Assembly: GCA_025175895.1 (NCBI GenBank)
Contig: CM045988.1
Location: 95,282,960-95,346,959 of the forward strand
Length of the DNA: 64,000 bases
Reading direction: 5' to 3'
Origin: Wurfbainia villosa
Lineage: Eukaryota > Streptophyta > Magnoliopsida > Zingiberales > Zingiberaceae
Shown: positions 11,600 through 23,000 of the stretch, piece by piece
Numbering within the stretch: position 1 is the stretch's first letter
Layout: every line of letters begins with the position of its first letter
Program-made: the position numbers and the translations under genes
The notes under the pieces: model-generated
What the model was told of the DNA's origin: nothing
The model's input: the letters and a program-made list of their open reading frames with translations, nothing else
Database searches by the model: none

Positions 11600-14500
11600 A
11601 TGTCAAGTTCCAACAAGGCTTCCGCCACCGGCAGGAAGCGGCCGCTCGTGACGGAGGCTTCCTTCACCTCCGCGAAGCTACGATCCAAGCTTCTTCGCAG
11701 CAGTCGGGTCGCACTCCTTCCGGTCGTCCACCTCGTCTCCGACAATGGCTCTGTCGATCCGGCAGCGACGGAAGGAGGCGGATTCCTCCTCCACTGGATT
11801 CTCGAGTGGGTTATCTCACGAATCCAATGCGATCGGGAGCTCCGGCAGTGGCGCCGCTCCGAACGAGTTCCACCGGATCACTCGCTCTTACACTAGGAGA
11901 ACCAGGGAGGTGAGAACAGACGAGATCTGAAGCGATCGAAGGTCAAGGTGAATGAGTTCGATCTCGGGGCTGATGCATCTGACATCGTCGAGGAGTTTAT
12001 TGGTGGGGATGAGATTTCCGAGGCGCCGAAAATGTTTGAGAAAGAGCCCGAGGTCTCCTTCTCCTCGTGCCTCGATTCCTTCGCCGATGCCAATGGAGGT
12101 GGTAAATCGACAACGGAGGAGCCTGCCGGAAGGTCCCAAATCTCTCAGAACTCGGTGGCGCCGATCAGGGAGTCACCCCGAGATCGTGACGTCGACTCAG
12201 ATCTCGCTTGCTCCGAGCGGATCCCACACGAGAACGAGGAAGAGGAAAGCTCAGAGTACTCAACGTGCAATGAGATGACGCTCTCCGAGATGGAGGATGA
12301 GCTCTTCGGCCGCTACAGTTCGGGCGATGGGTTCACCGATTTCAATTACTCCTCGGTTGTCGCAGCCTCTTCATCCTCTTCATCCTCTTCCGATGGATTC
12401 TCCAAGAAATCTCATGAAAGCGCCGCTCCCACCGCCACTTTTTCCCTCCTCCATCAGTTCTCGAGGCAGTTCTGTTCAGCGAGCTACCGCGTAGCCCCCG
12501 CAACTGAACGCGAGTCTTTTCCAGAGTTCACGGTTATTTTGTGGTCCAAATTTTCCTCCAATTTAATAGTTAATCTGAAAAGCTAAATCACCGGATTTGG
12601 TGCAGTTGATGAAGTTCGACGAGCAGGAGGACGAGGAGAGCTATCAAAAGCTTCGTAGTAGGGAGAGAGGAGACCACACAGTGTACGCCTTCGCCAAGGA
12701 ATACAGAATGACGACGGAGCAGGGCCGCCTGATCCGAGACCAACGGCTCGTGATGGTTAACTGGATGGTGGAGGTGAGCGATTCCGCGATCATCTCGTTA
12801 TTGAATCTGCCTTGTAGGATGCTCCTCGTGACTTCATTTTTCCTTTTTAGTTCGACTCTGTTCCGCCGTTCGTCAAAGGGCGAAATACACTCCGCTCTTT
12901 AAGTCTCAGTGACTAACATAGCCCACAGAGTAGAGGGAACAAAAGAAATAACCACGATCACCTACATAAATCATTCTTGATTTGACATCCTGAAGTTAAA
13001 ATTCCCGAGCCACCCAAAGTGATAGGCATACACATATTGTTCTTTGTAGCAAGACAACGATAAGACATCACTGAGCTAATCTGATCCTGCTAGGAGAACA
13101 ATGTGCAGATCCTTTCCAGCTTCTCAATCACCTTAATCAACCGCCTACTTGATCAGAGAAAAATATTTTGCCAAGTGTCAACATATTTTGCAGTAGCTAC
13201 TCGTCTAACCAACTAAAACTACAGAATTAATATGGAATGATAAACTTTTATCCCTTACAAACTTAATATACACAGAATTGAGTACATTAATCGTTTTTTT
13301 TTTTTCTTTTTGGAGCAGCATTCTAGTGCTATGGATCTGAAGCGCGAGACCCTGTTCTTGGGCGTTAGCCTGATGGATCGCTTCCTGAGCAGGGGTTACT
13401 TCAAGAGCATAAGGAACCTTCAATTGTTGGGGATAGCTAGTATCACCCTAGCCACGCGCATCGAAGAGAACCAACCATACAACAGGTGACCAGTAATTGT
13501 TTTTTCCTCTTTTATATTTTACCCATTTGAATCTCTTGAGCAGGTGCAATGGTTTATGATTACAAGTAAATTTCCGATCACATATTTACTCACAACTACA
13601 CCTGAAAAATTTAAATTAGACCAAAAAGGAAATTTGTAGACATTCCATCATGTTGTAGATATATCAACTCATTGTTAATTTATAATTGAATTGCCAGACC
13701 AAGACTTTAAGTATGTTTGGAGTATCTCGTTGTATACTTTTGTTCTTCTGTCGGAAACATTTTGAGTGACAGTGTTCTTATTCCAAAACTTAAACAATCT
13801 GACTATTTTTATTCTTTTCAGCATCCGGCAGGTATCATTCAAGGTAGGGAACAACTATTACAGCAGAAGTGAAGTCGTAGCGATGGAATGGCTGGTCCAA
13901 GAAGTTCTACGATTCAAATGCTTTGTTCCTACGACCCACAATTTCCTCTGGTAACAATTCCATAAAGCTATTACCTCTGATGCTCTGATCATAGGGTTAT
14001 AGCATGTTGGAAAATGAGTAGAACTTAAAGGGGATTTATTGTTGTTTTAGGTTTTATCTCAAGGCAGCAAGAGCAGATGCAGATGTACAGAAGCTGTCAA
14101 AGTACTTGGCAGTTCTCTCTCTTCTAGATCACGAGAGGCTGTCCTTTTGGCCATCTAGCATAGCAGCTGGCTTGGTCATCCTTGCTTGCCTGGCTACAAA
14201 CCAGGACGATGCATGCCAAATGGTCATGGAGGTATGTTTCGACATCTCAATCTGGACAAGGAATAAGGTGCAGTTAAATTCATTCTTCATTTAAATACCA
14301 GTTAAATTTCGTTCCATGCTTTATTAAATCCATTTTTTAGTAAATTAAATTACATCCATCCATGGAGAGTGAGATGGTTTCTCATTTTGATTGTGTCTCA
14401 AATTTGATTTTCCAAATGATTTGGAAACTTCAGAAGGAATTACAAAACTGACAACTGTGCTAAATCTGCAGACTCACGTTAGAACAAAGAACGATGATCT

Positions 14501-14666
14501 ACCAGAGTGCATGCAGGTTCTCTCTGAATCTGATACAATCTGTTAATAATGTGGTTGGCCTGCTTAATTATCTTTCATCATTTATCTGACTTGAGCATTT
14601 ATTAACTTAATCGAATACATTTTTTTTTTCCAGAGCCTCCAGTGGTTAGTCAAGTACGCATGCTAG
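11600..14666 (+). CDS. SDS: Meiosis-specific cyclin SDS (SOLO DANCERS), frame disturbed in exon 1
   Basis: Meiotic cyclin acting with a CDK in homologue pairing and recombination. Exons: 11600-12532, 12606-12773, 13319-13485, 13822-13950, 14051-14231, 14472-14516, 14634-14666. The long acidic, Ser-rich N-terminal region contains the SDS hallmarks RITRSY and SDLACSE and, later, an FCSASYR segment. The cyclin box follows: LVMVNWMVE, SLMDRFLSRGYF, LATRIEENQPYNSIRQV, EWLVQEVLRFKCF, FYLKAARA, then a C-terminus ending SLQWLVKYAC. Exons 2-7 are clean. In exon 1 the homologous frame changes twice, near 11640-11765 and near 11905-11930, with a net shift of zero. One alternative is an unusually short intron at 11708-11765 (GT..AG, 58 bases), which would resolve the first shift in frame. 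The second shift is best explained by one missing base. Strong family match. Confidence 0.9.
12774..13318 (+). other. Intron 2 of SDS
   Basis: A 545-base intron, AT-rich in its 3' half, ending in a T-rich tract and GGAGCAG acceptor. No embedded gene seen. Confidence 0.75.
13486..13821 (+). other. Intron 3 of SDS
   Basis: AT-rich intron splitting the codon for Ser in NQPYNSIRQ. Nothing else recognised. Confidence 0.75.
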
Positions 14667-15322
14667 AATTGAGGGATTTCTAATAATAATGAATTTAGAA
14701 TGATCTCAATTGAGCTCATCAAATTCCTAAAGCATGTAGCAACTTATAAGCTCTGCCTTTAACAGACATACTTAGAACATAGTAGCTTTTTTTCATCTTG
14801 ATACGTACTCTGAATCATATAGATGGGTGCTGAGTTATCACTGCCCATTAGTCGCTGAATTTTACTTCGTTTAGGAGTCTTGTGTTGTAGTATTAGATAG
14901 AGCATTTAAGTAGCGCAATTTCTGGTTGCTTCAGCGGTATTATACTCTCCCATTGTTCAAACTCCCTTTTATTCATTTACATAATAGTGTGTTTTAAATG
15001 AATACAAGTCGACTCGCGTCTAGAGGAATTAACATTTCGTAGTTATTCTGGGTATCCTTGTACAATTAGTTTCATCTGTACGCCTTATAAAGTTCTTACT
15101 TTGAGATTGAGAAGCCAGGCAAACCATAGAGTTACCCTCTGTAATGAATAAGCTTGCTGTCGTGCAAACTAGAATTCTCATATGATCGAATGCGACAGTT
15201 ACGATCAGCTTTGGCTGTACGGCGTTGCTGCAGAAGAGGTCCCCTAGGAATTTCTACGGAGAGCTCCTCCTCCTACAGCAAAACACGTTCCTGATTGTTG
15301 CGCTGAAAGGGAGGCGGGATCG

Positions 15323-15760
15323 ATGTCTACCGAAGCTAATCTTCTTCCCTCATGGCTAGCTTTATCCGATCCCCGGAATCTCTCCTACCGCTTAGTCGTT
15401 AGGATCATCCTCTATGTGACCGTCGGTGGCAACGCCGCCAAGTTGTCAAAGTCACTTCCTCCACTTTTGTCTCTCTCGAGCTTGTCCGAGACTTTTTTGT
15501 TGTCGCTGAGGAAGCGGAAGGTGGAGCGCGAGAAGGCGGTCTCAGGCGCTACGATTGTGGACAAACTTTGGTCGAAGATGTCCGACGTGTGCTGGAGGCG
15601 AGACGCCTCGGCATCTGAAAGAGGCATTCGCTTCGAGCCACCGCCGCCGAGCGGTCTACCCACCACCGATCGAAATGCCGCTGAAATGGCGACTGTTCAA
15701 GAAGCCAATACGAAGGAAAAGAACGAGGTGAGCGAGACAAAGGCCTCTATTTGCAAATGA
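15323..15760 (+). CDS. Hypothetical open reading frame, 145 codons
   Basis: Open frame from an ATG in a locally GC-richer stretch, encoding a protein with a hydrophobic segment (about residues 23-35), a Leu/Ser-rich middle and a charged C-terminus rich in Glu and Lys. I recognise no domain or family. The base composition stands out from the AT-rich surroundings, which is why it is listed; it could also be non-coding DNA or the first exon of an unseen gene. It sits between SDS and the 3' end of the XLG gene. Confidence 0.22.
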   Translation: MSTEANLLPSWLALSDPRNLSYRLVVRIILYVTVGGNAAKLSKSLPPLLSLSSLSETFLLSLRKRKVEREKAVSGATIVDKLWSKMSDVCWRRDASASERGIRFEPPPPSGLPTTDRNAAEMATVQEANTKEKNEVSETKASICK

Positions 15761-16850
15761 AACGAAGAGAGAGGAGCAATGGCATTGCTATTCCATTTGT
15801 GCAAATGTTGGAACCGGTAATTTAATGGCGTCTATCAATCTATTTTTGATCTTTGTAAGAGAGGTAAATCACGCGTGTTTTCGACCTTTCGGTATGAATC
15901 ATCGCATAGGATGTAATCTTATGAAGGATTGATTCGTCATTCATTCATACAACTTTTTACGCTACTTGGCCACTAGACGCTATTGCTATTCCAGAGAGAG
16001 AGTTAATCTCGATAAAGAAATTCGAAACAAATTTTTAGAAAATTCTCCTCAGTTTCCAGCGACATTTCATTTTGCCCTATAATTCACCCCATTTTTATAT
16101 TATTATTTTTTTATAATCTAAGGACATTTCATGATTAGTTCCGAGGATAATAAATTTGATCCTCTAAAAAAATTTTATTGATCATTAAATGAAATTTAAA
16201 AAACATAATTGAATTTTGAATGCTCTATTTCATCATTATCAATGTAGCATGCCGATGGTTTTTCATTTTTATATTAGAAAAAATATGGAACTGTCGTAGC
16301 TTTTCGCGATCCATTGACCATTGTTGATGTACACTTCCGATGGTGCAGAAACAAATTCGCATAGTTTAGTTTTGATTTAGAAATTTAGATAAAATAAATA
16401 TTTACATTTTAATTAAAAATAAAATAAATTTGGAATACTAATTTTTATGCTTATTCCAAAAAATAAGCATCCCTCTCCTTATTATATTTCTAGAAAAAAA
16501 TAAATGCAATTGAGTCAGGCCATGTAGAACAAATTACTATTTCACGTAAAATCATTTTATTATAAAAATTATTTCTCATACATTGCTTAAACATTTCTAT
16601 GCAAAAAAAAAAAACCCTTTATAAAAGGAGTATCGAATACTAATTTTATTTTATTCCATTCGATGAACAACATCTGTTTCATTCCAGGAACCAAATGCTC
16701 CTTGAACTTCAAATTTCATGTAAGTTTCCAATTTCAATCGTAAACTGAGTCTTCACCAAGAATATTTATCAATATTGTCATTCAGTTCCATGTCTCCGAC
16801 CTGTCCCTGCCAAGCTTTACATGCAAAATCAATGTCAAATTTGTAGCAGA

Positions 16851-16981
16851 AAACCTGTTTCTTGCACGGCTATAGAATACGCGCATTAGAATTTCATAGG
16901 TCAAGTATCTGAACGAAACCTGTTTCTTGCACGGCTATAGAATACGCGCATTAGAATTTCATAGGTCAAGTATCTGAACGA
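16851..16981. repeat. Exact 65-bp tandem duplication in the XLG 3' flank
   Basis: The block starting AACCTGTTTCTTGCACGGC is present twice with a period of 65 bases (16852 and 16917), without visible mismatch. It lies about 60-190 bases beyond the XLG stop codon and is probably inside that gene's 3' UTR. Its perfection indicates a recent duplication, or an assembly stutter. Confidence 0.9.
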
Positions 16982-17040
16982 ACAATACAATGAATAGCTC
17001 ACTATCTACAGAAGAAGCAGAACTAATTCCTGAACAGAAT

Positions 17041-20000
17041 TCATCCATATTTGAAATACACAGATGAGCTAAATTCTGTACTGTAAATCGACTCATCTAG
17101 GTCACCATATATATTTTCATCCTTTGCATCATCCCACTTCAAGACCTCTCGAATGTATTTGAATGCCCCATCCACAGTGGCTCGTTCACGAGCCTTCATC
17201 TGAAAGACAAATAGCTTCCGATTGCTGATGGAGGCAAAGAGGTCTTTAAACTTCACAGCAATGTAGTAGTAAGCCTGGTTGGCAAGTGACTGGTGTGCAT
17301 CTCGCGCCTTCACAGGGCTGAAGTCTGCGAACCACTCACACACTGTTAATGGCACCTTGCTGATCTTCGCCTCGAAGGCATCGTACTTGTTCAGAAGAAG
17401 AACAAAAGGTGTCTCCCCGAAAGAAGAATGGCTTGCTATACTCTCAAAGAGGTGCTTACTCGCCATCATTTTATTGCATAATTCACCTGAGCTTCGGGGC
17501 CACATCTGGTCGTAGTCACTGAGAGAGACACAGAAGATGATGGCGCGCACATCCTCGAACATTTCGAGCAACTTGCAGCCTTCGTTGAACCCTTTTGAAA
17601 TTACACGAATCAGCTGATACCTGGAATAGAGAGTTTGAATCTCATTCAATGAGCACCCAATTCATGCAAACAAAAGCAAGTGATCATTATGAATGAAGTT
17701 GCACTACTGATAGAGATCAGTAATAGAATGATCTGGTCAAACTGGGCTACTGTCTGTTGTTCTATGACTTGTATCGAGGAAAAAGGTCATTGACATCGGA
17801 TAACTTACTTTATTTGGGAATGTGGGCAATCAAACTTCTCGGCATATGGCTCGTCTAAAGAAAACTCGATGAAAGAAAGCCCATTGCACTGGGTAATTCC
17901 TTCAGCATACAGAATGTCTTTCTCTGTGGGTTCATAGTCATTGCTAGATATTTCCACAGCCTGCACAAGCAGCTAAAGTTCTCGAGTATTGGAATCTCAT
18001 GTCTGGACAGTTTAAACTATTCATAATCATAAAGGAGCAAGTATCAAAAGCAAATATGGTTTTATTGCAGTTGAATGTTCTTGACAGCATTCAATATTTC
18101 CATGAAAACAGAGAATGAGGATAAAGTTTGGGCCTCCTTTCCAATGATAAGGGCCGAGACAGTACACAGCATCTGTAAGACTGCTAGTCTAGTGTTCAGG
18201 TACACCAGATGCGCTAGTAATTCAGCGCTGCTAATCGACGATGCATTAACTATTTACAATTATGACTAGATCATGACAACCCTATGACAATAAACAAGCA
18301 ACACTCTTGGAAGTCATCAGATTGGTTCAATTGTGCTTCATTTATTTTCACCTCTTTTACCCTTGATTGCTCTCCCATCCCTCCCTCACCCCACAAATAC
18401 AAACCTCAAGAATTTCTATAATTAACAAACTAGAAGGCATATGGTCAATGAGAGGAACCTGTGACAGTAGGTACAAATTTAAAATTTACATGGCATCACG
18501 GATCACACTCCAATAGTACTGGAATTGCTCGCGCTGGCTAGTGCAGCTTAACACAAGACCACCTATACTATTTTGGAATACAATGGACACTGCAGACACA
18601 CTGATTCTAGTCTAGTTACATCTTTCTGGAATTGTGGTTCGGAAGTGAATCTCATCAGTTTAACAAGAACTACACCATATCTGTTGTCCGTGTTAGAAAA
18701 TATAGACTGTAAAGCTAACAGTTAGAATATGAAAACCTGGTCAGAAATATTTACATCTCTCTAAAATTTAGAGTTATCTGACAGAGGATTCAATCAGTTT
18801 AACAAGAACTACACTATATTTGTTGTTTGTGTTAGAAAATGTAGCCTGTTAAGCTGACAGTTTGAATATGAAATCCTGTAAAATGGCACAGAAAGTATTC
18901 AATCAAGAATTATAACACTAGATATAAAAAAGAAACTTTTTATTCTGAAAAAACTTTCAGAAAATGCTATAAAATTAGTAAATAGGAATAATTAAGACCA
19001 TAAAACGAAGAATAATGATCTCAATGTCAACTTAAAGTACTCAACCCGATCTAGAAAGTAGCTGGCTACGTCAGGAAGAAAAGGCAACTCATTCCTCCTC
19101 TTATATGTTGCTTGTATTGCAGGATGTCTCCATGCCTCCTCCACGACTGATGCATATTCACGAGTTGCAGCAGGAAAAAAGGCATCTAGATCTCCCATAG
19201 CCATTATCTGAAGTAGCCAATCAGAAAAATGTCTTAATCTTTGGTTGATTGAATATGCATTTTGGTTATGTTTCTGACTTCCGCCTCCACCTGTATTCAT
19301 TTCATAATGAGCATTCCACAACTTAATTTAGGGATGACAAGAAGCAAAGTATTCTAAAAAATTTCTCAGCCTAAAAAATACTAGTACCAATATGCAGATG
19401 AGGAAATAGTCATGAACACTAATGCTATCCCCAAATTCAGATAAAAATGTTACCTAAACCATCTGTAGGCATAATAGATTTTGATGATTCAGATTTATTC
19501 CGCTCTAAAGCTTCATCCTCAAAGCGCTCACGCCCTTCAAGCAAAGTGCTAAGGTATCTATACAAGCTTCTTTGAATCATCAGCTTAATATTTTCTATTT
19601 CTTCAGAAGAGAACTGGTTCTCATACAAGTACTTTGCCTAGTATACCAATAAAAAAATTTACATAGCCAAGAGAATTAGTGTTGTCTTCAAAGTAACAAA
19701 ATAATGATGCAAATGAACAAGTCAAAATCTATGATGCATACTCATTCCAGAAAAGAAAACTTCACTATCAGGAAAAATTCATTCATTTGATATTTACCAG
19801 CTATGCAAGTCTTTTATAAGGAAAAAAAAGACTTGCTTTTTCTCTATGTTCCTAAGTAATTTAAGAAAACAGGGAGGTCTCATAGTAAGAAACATGCAGA
19901 CACAAAATGGAGAAACAATGGGATGTGACATCAAAGTTCAATATTTTTCATACGCAATACTTTGGTTCTTTAAGTTAATTTCAGACCAATAAGATGTCCT

Positions 20001-23000
20001 TCTGGGAAAAGAAACATTATTAGATACATCAAAGTCAAGATTGCAGACCGGACGTCTGATCTTATGATCCTAATAGCTAAACTAACATAAATGATCCAGA
20101 TCAAATAGGATTTAAATTGAATTAGGATCCAAGAACCTCAAATCTGATCAAATGCCTACTTAGTGTTCTTATGGAGAATGTTAGTGCCAACAATTTTGAT
20201 TAAATAAAAGATATTTACATTTAACAAGATATTTCAATGATTGATTTTCAGCAAGAATACCACTTATGTCAATCATTTGGGTAAGTTTTTAATTATATAA
20301 GATTATTTTTAACACTTAAGTAGAATAATCCTTTTTAATTATTGTATTCATCTTTAAAAAGTTGTTACTTTCTAACGTGGAACCCTTTAAGAATTATATT
20401 GTATTTTTTTATATATTTATACTTCACTATACTGGAATGATAAAGTTAAAATATTCAAACCGCTACTATATATTGTAAGTAATAAAAAAGATAAATCATA
20501 AATGCCAAATATAATTTAAAATATTCTAATTAAACTCCTACACTCCAACCCTATGATTGAAATTCTATGGATCTCTTCATGTTCTAAGGTGGGATCGTCA
20601 TCCTGCCAACCTTGATTAGATATGAGCATGACACGATAATTCCAATATGTTTCCTGGATCTGCATCAGATACAATTCAAAGCATTTGATTTATCGTAATA
20701 TGTAAAAATAAGAAAACAAAGTTATTAATCCACTAAGGCAAAGTGGTGAATTCCTTGGAGATGAAACAAAGGCAAATGCTAACTACCTGATAAGAAAATA
20801 GTAGAGTTCTAACTAATTAAAGAATAACTAACGCATTAAGTGTTCTTCAACGCACAAAATCCCTCATGATTGAGACCTGAAAAACTCTAGGTATGAGTTC
20901 CCAGAAGGGTTAATATCTGCAAATTACATATCATAATTGAAATAAGCTGAATGTAGCTTCGTCTTCCACTTGAAATGTCACTTATATCTTATTCAAAATA
21001 TAAGAAGTATACGTTATGGAGAATGTCATTCCACTTGCATGAGCTAATTGTATGAATGACCATGTTTAATAGAACCTCTGTTCTTGGACATGTTTGTTTA
21101 CATTCAAATACAAAATTACATGGATGATCAGGTATAAGCATTTTTGAAGGAAATGAAACTACAAAGAGAATATTAATGAGACTGCATACAGAGAACAATA
21201 TTAATGGGAAGGAACATTTGACACTTTTGGTACATAGCAAAGTGACAAATAAATTTTAACCAGATGGTTATTATTCAAGGATGAATATGCTTCCTGCCTG
21301 ATTATGATAGTCATAGAAAACTGCTAACTGCACTTAGGATAGATCATATACTATAGAACTTTAGAATAGGGCAACAATTAACAATACCTGTTTAAATATA
21401 GTGCTGGTCCCTGAACCCTCTAATCCAAGTAACAAAAGCTTCTGCAGCCTTTTTTGTTCCAGATACTCTGGCACCGATCTAATAGAAAAAGTAGATATGA
21501 CTTCCTTGGATCCAGGAGGGTTTTCAGGAGGGGTAGGCAATTTGAATAATGAACATAAGAGACGAGTTGATGCCTGCATGGTAAAATTACATATAAAATC
21601 TATTTGTAGTAAAGATAGCACGCAATAGTACAAAAAGCATCAAACTGAATAAAGTAGTACCTTTTCCCAAATCTTTCCCCTTATGTTATTCTGACCCTCT
21701 TCTTCATAAGAACCATCATCATATACCCAGAAATGAGTATCTCGTGGACATTGCACATTTGCCAACTAAATTTTAAGTCAAAAGAAGATCCAATAAGCTT
21801 TATATGTCACATAATTTAGCCTAAGCGTCAATAGAAAAGTAAAAAAGAGTGAGAGTGCAAAGAGTTGCAATTAAACATCAACCTAAAAGGAATAAAAAAC
21901 TAAAAAATAATTATTCCAAACAGAAAAACAACAAGCGTCCATACTAGAAGGGAAGGCCTGAGTGTCTCAAATGAAGTGGAGTTGGGTGCTGACCCTCAAC
22001 AAGGCATACTACATTCTATAGCTTCTTGCTAGACACAGGTGATCAAGGTGATTATCTAAACAAAAGAGACACCCTAAACAAGAATATAACTTCTAGTCAT
22101 ACATAATAAGACAAGTAAAAGACAACACAAATTTCAGTTCAGGCTAAGAAACTCAAAAGGAATGCCTAGACTTCCAGTCGAATTCTACCTGGTGAAGGTT
22201 CATTAGCCCCTCTACCCTAGACAGTTCATTAACAAATCCAAATATCACATCAATTAGAATCACCCTCTTCTGGTCAATTTTCATAAACATGACATAGAAC
22301 ATCAATAAAGTATGGAAGTTGTGGACATTTAGATCGGTGAGTCTCGTTAGTCAACATACGTTAACCTTTATGCAATTTTAATGTAGTGCTATCATAATGA
22401 CCATATGTAGCTCTAAACATTTTGCATTAAACCAATAACATTAAGAAAGTAGTGGCATCAAAAAGTCACAACTCACTTAAATGAGAGAATTGCTTCATTA
22501 ACTTATTAGATCCATCCACCAACCCAAAATGTTTAAGTAAAATTCAATAATAGCTAACCCATCTATGTTTACCAAGCTCACTATTTAAGTTAGAATTCTA
22601 AACTTATAGCCCAGAATCCTCCTTAATTGGTGGCACGTTGAGGCCCAATCATGGCTACACCATCATGCATGTACAATTTTCTAATGCCTTCCGATGTCTA
22701 GAATTAGTTTTGCTTTGATACCAACGTTGTTGCATACCTTCCAAGCTAGACTCATTGAGAGAAAAACTTTGCTTGATGCATAGTTTATAACAATGTTAGA
22801 GTAAAACAACTTAATTAAACAACATGCCTCAAAAAAGACAACAAAACCAATGAGGCCACTCCGTAACCATTCTGTAACTAGAGGTCAAAAAACAATAAAG
22901 AGGGGGGGAAAGCACAAATGTGATGCGTGGGTCAATAATAGATGTACATGAATTTAGAATTCTCTAAACATAAATATGAATTATAATTAACTTTACGTAG

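Larger units (their letters stand above)
14667..17040. other. Gap between SDS and XLG (convergent 3' ends)
   Basis: Holds the SDS 3' UTR, one uncertain open frame (15323-15760) and AT-rich DNA. The right end, next to the XLG stop, carries a 65-base tandem duplication. No transposon was identified. Confidence 0.6.
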
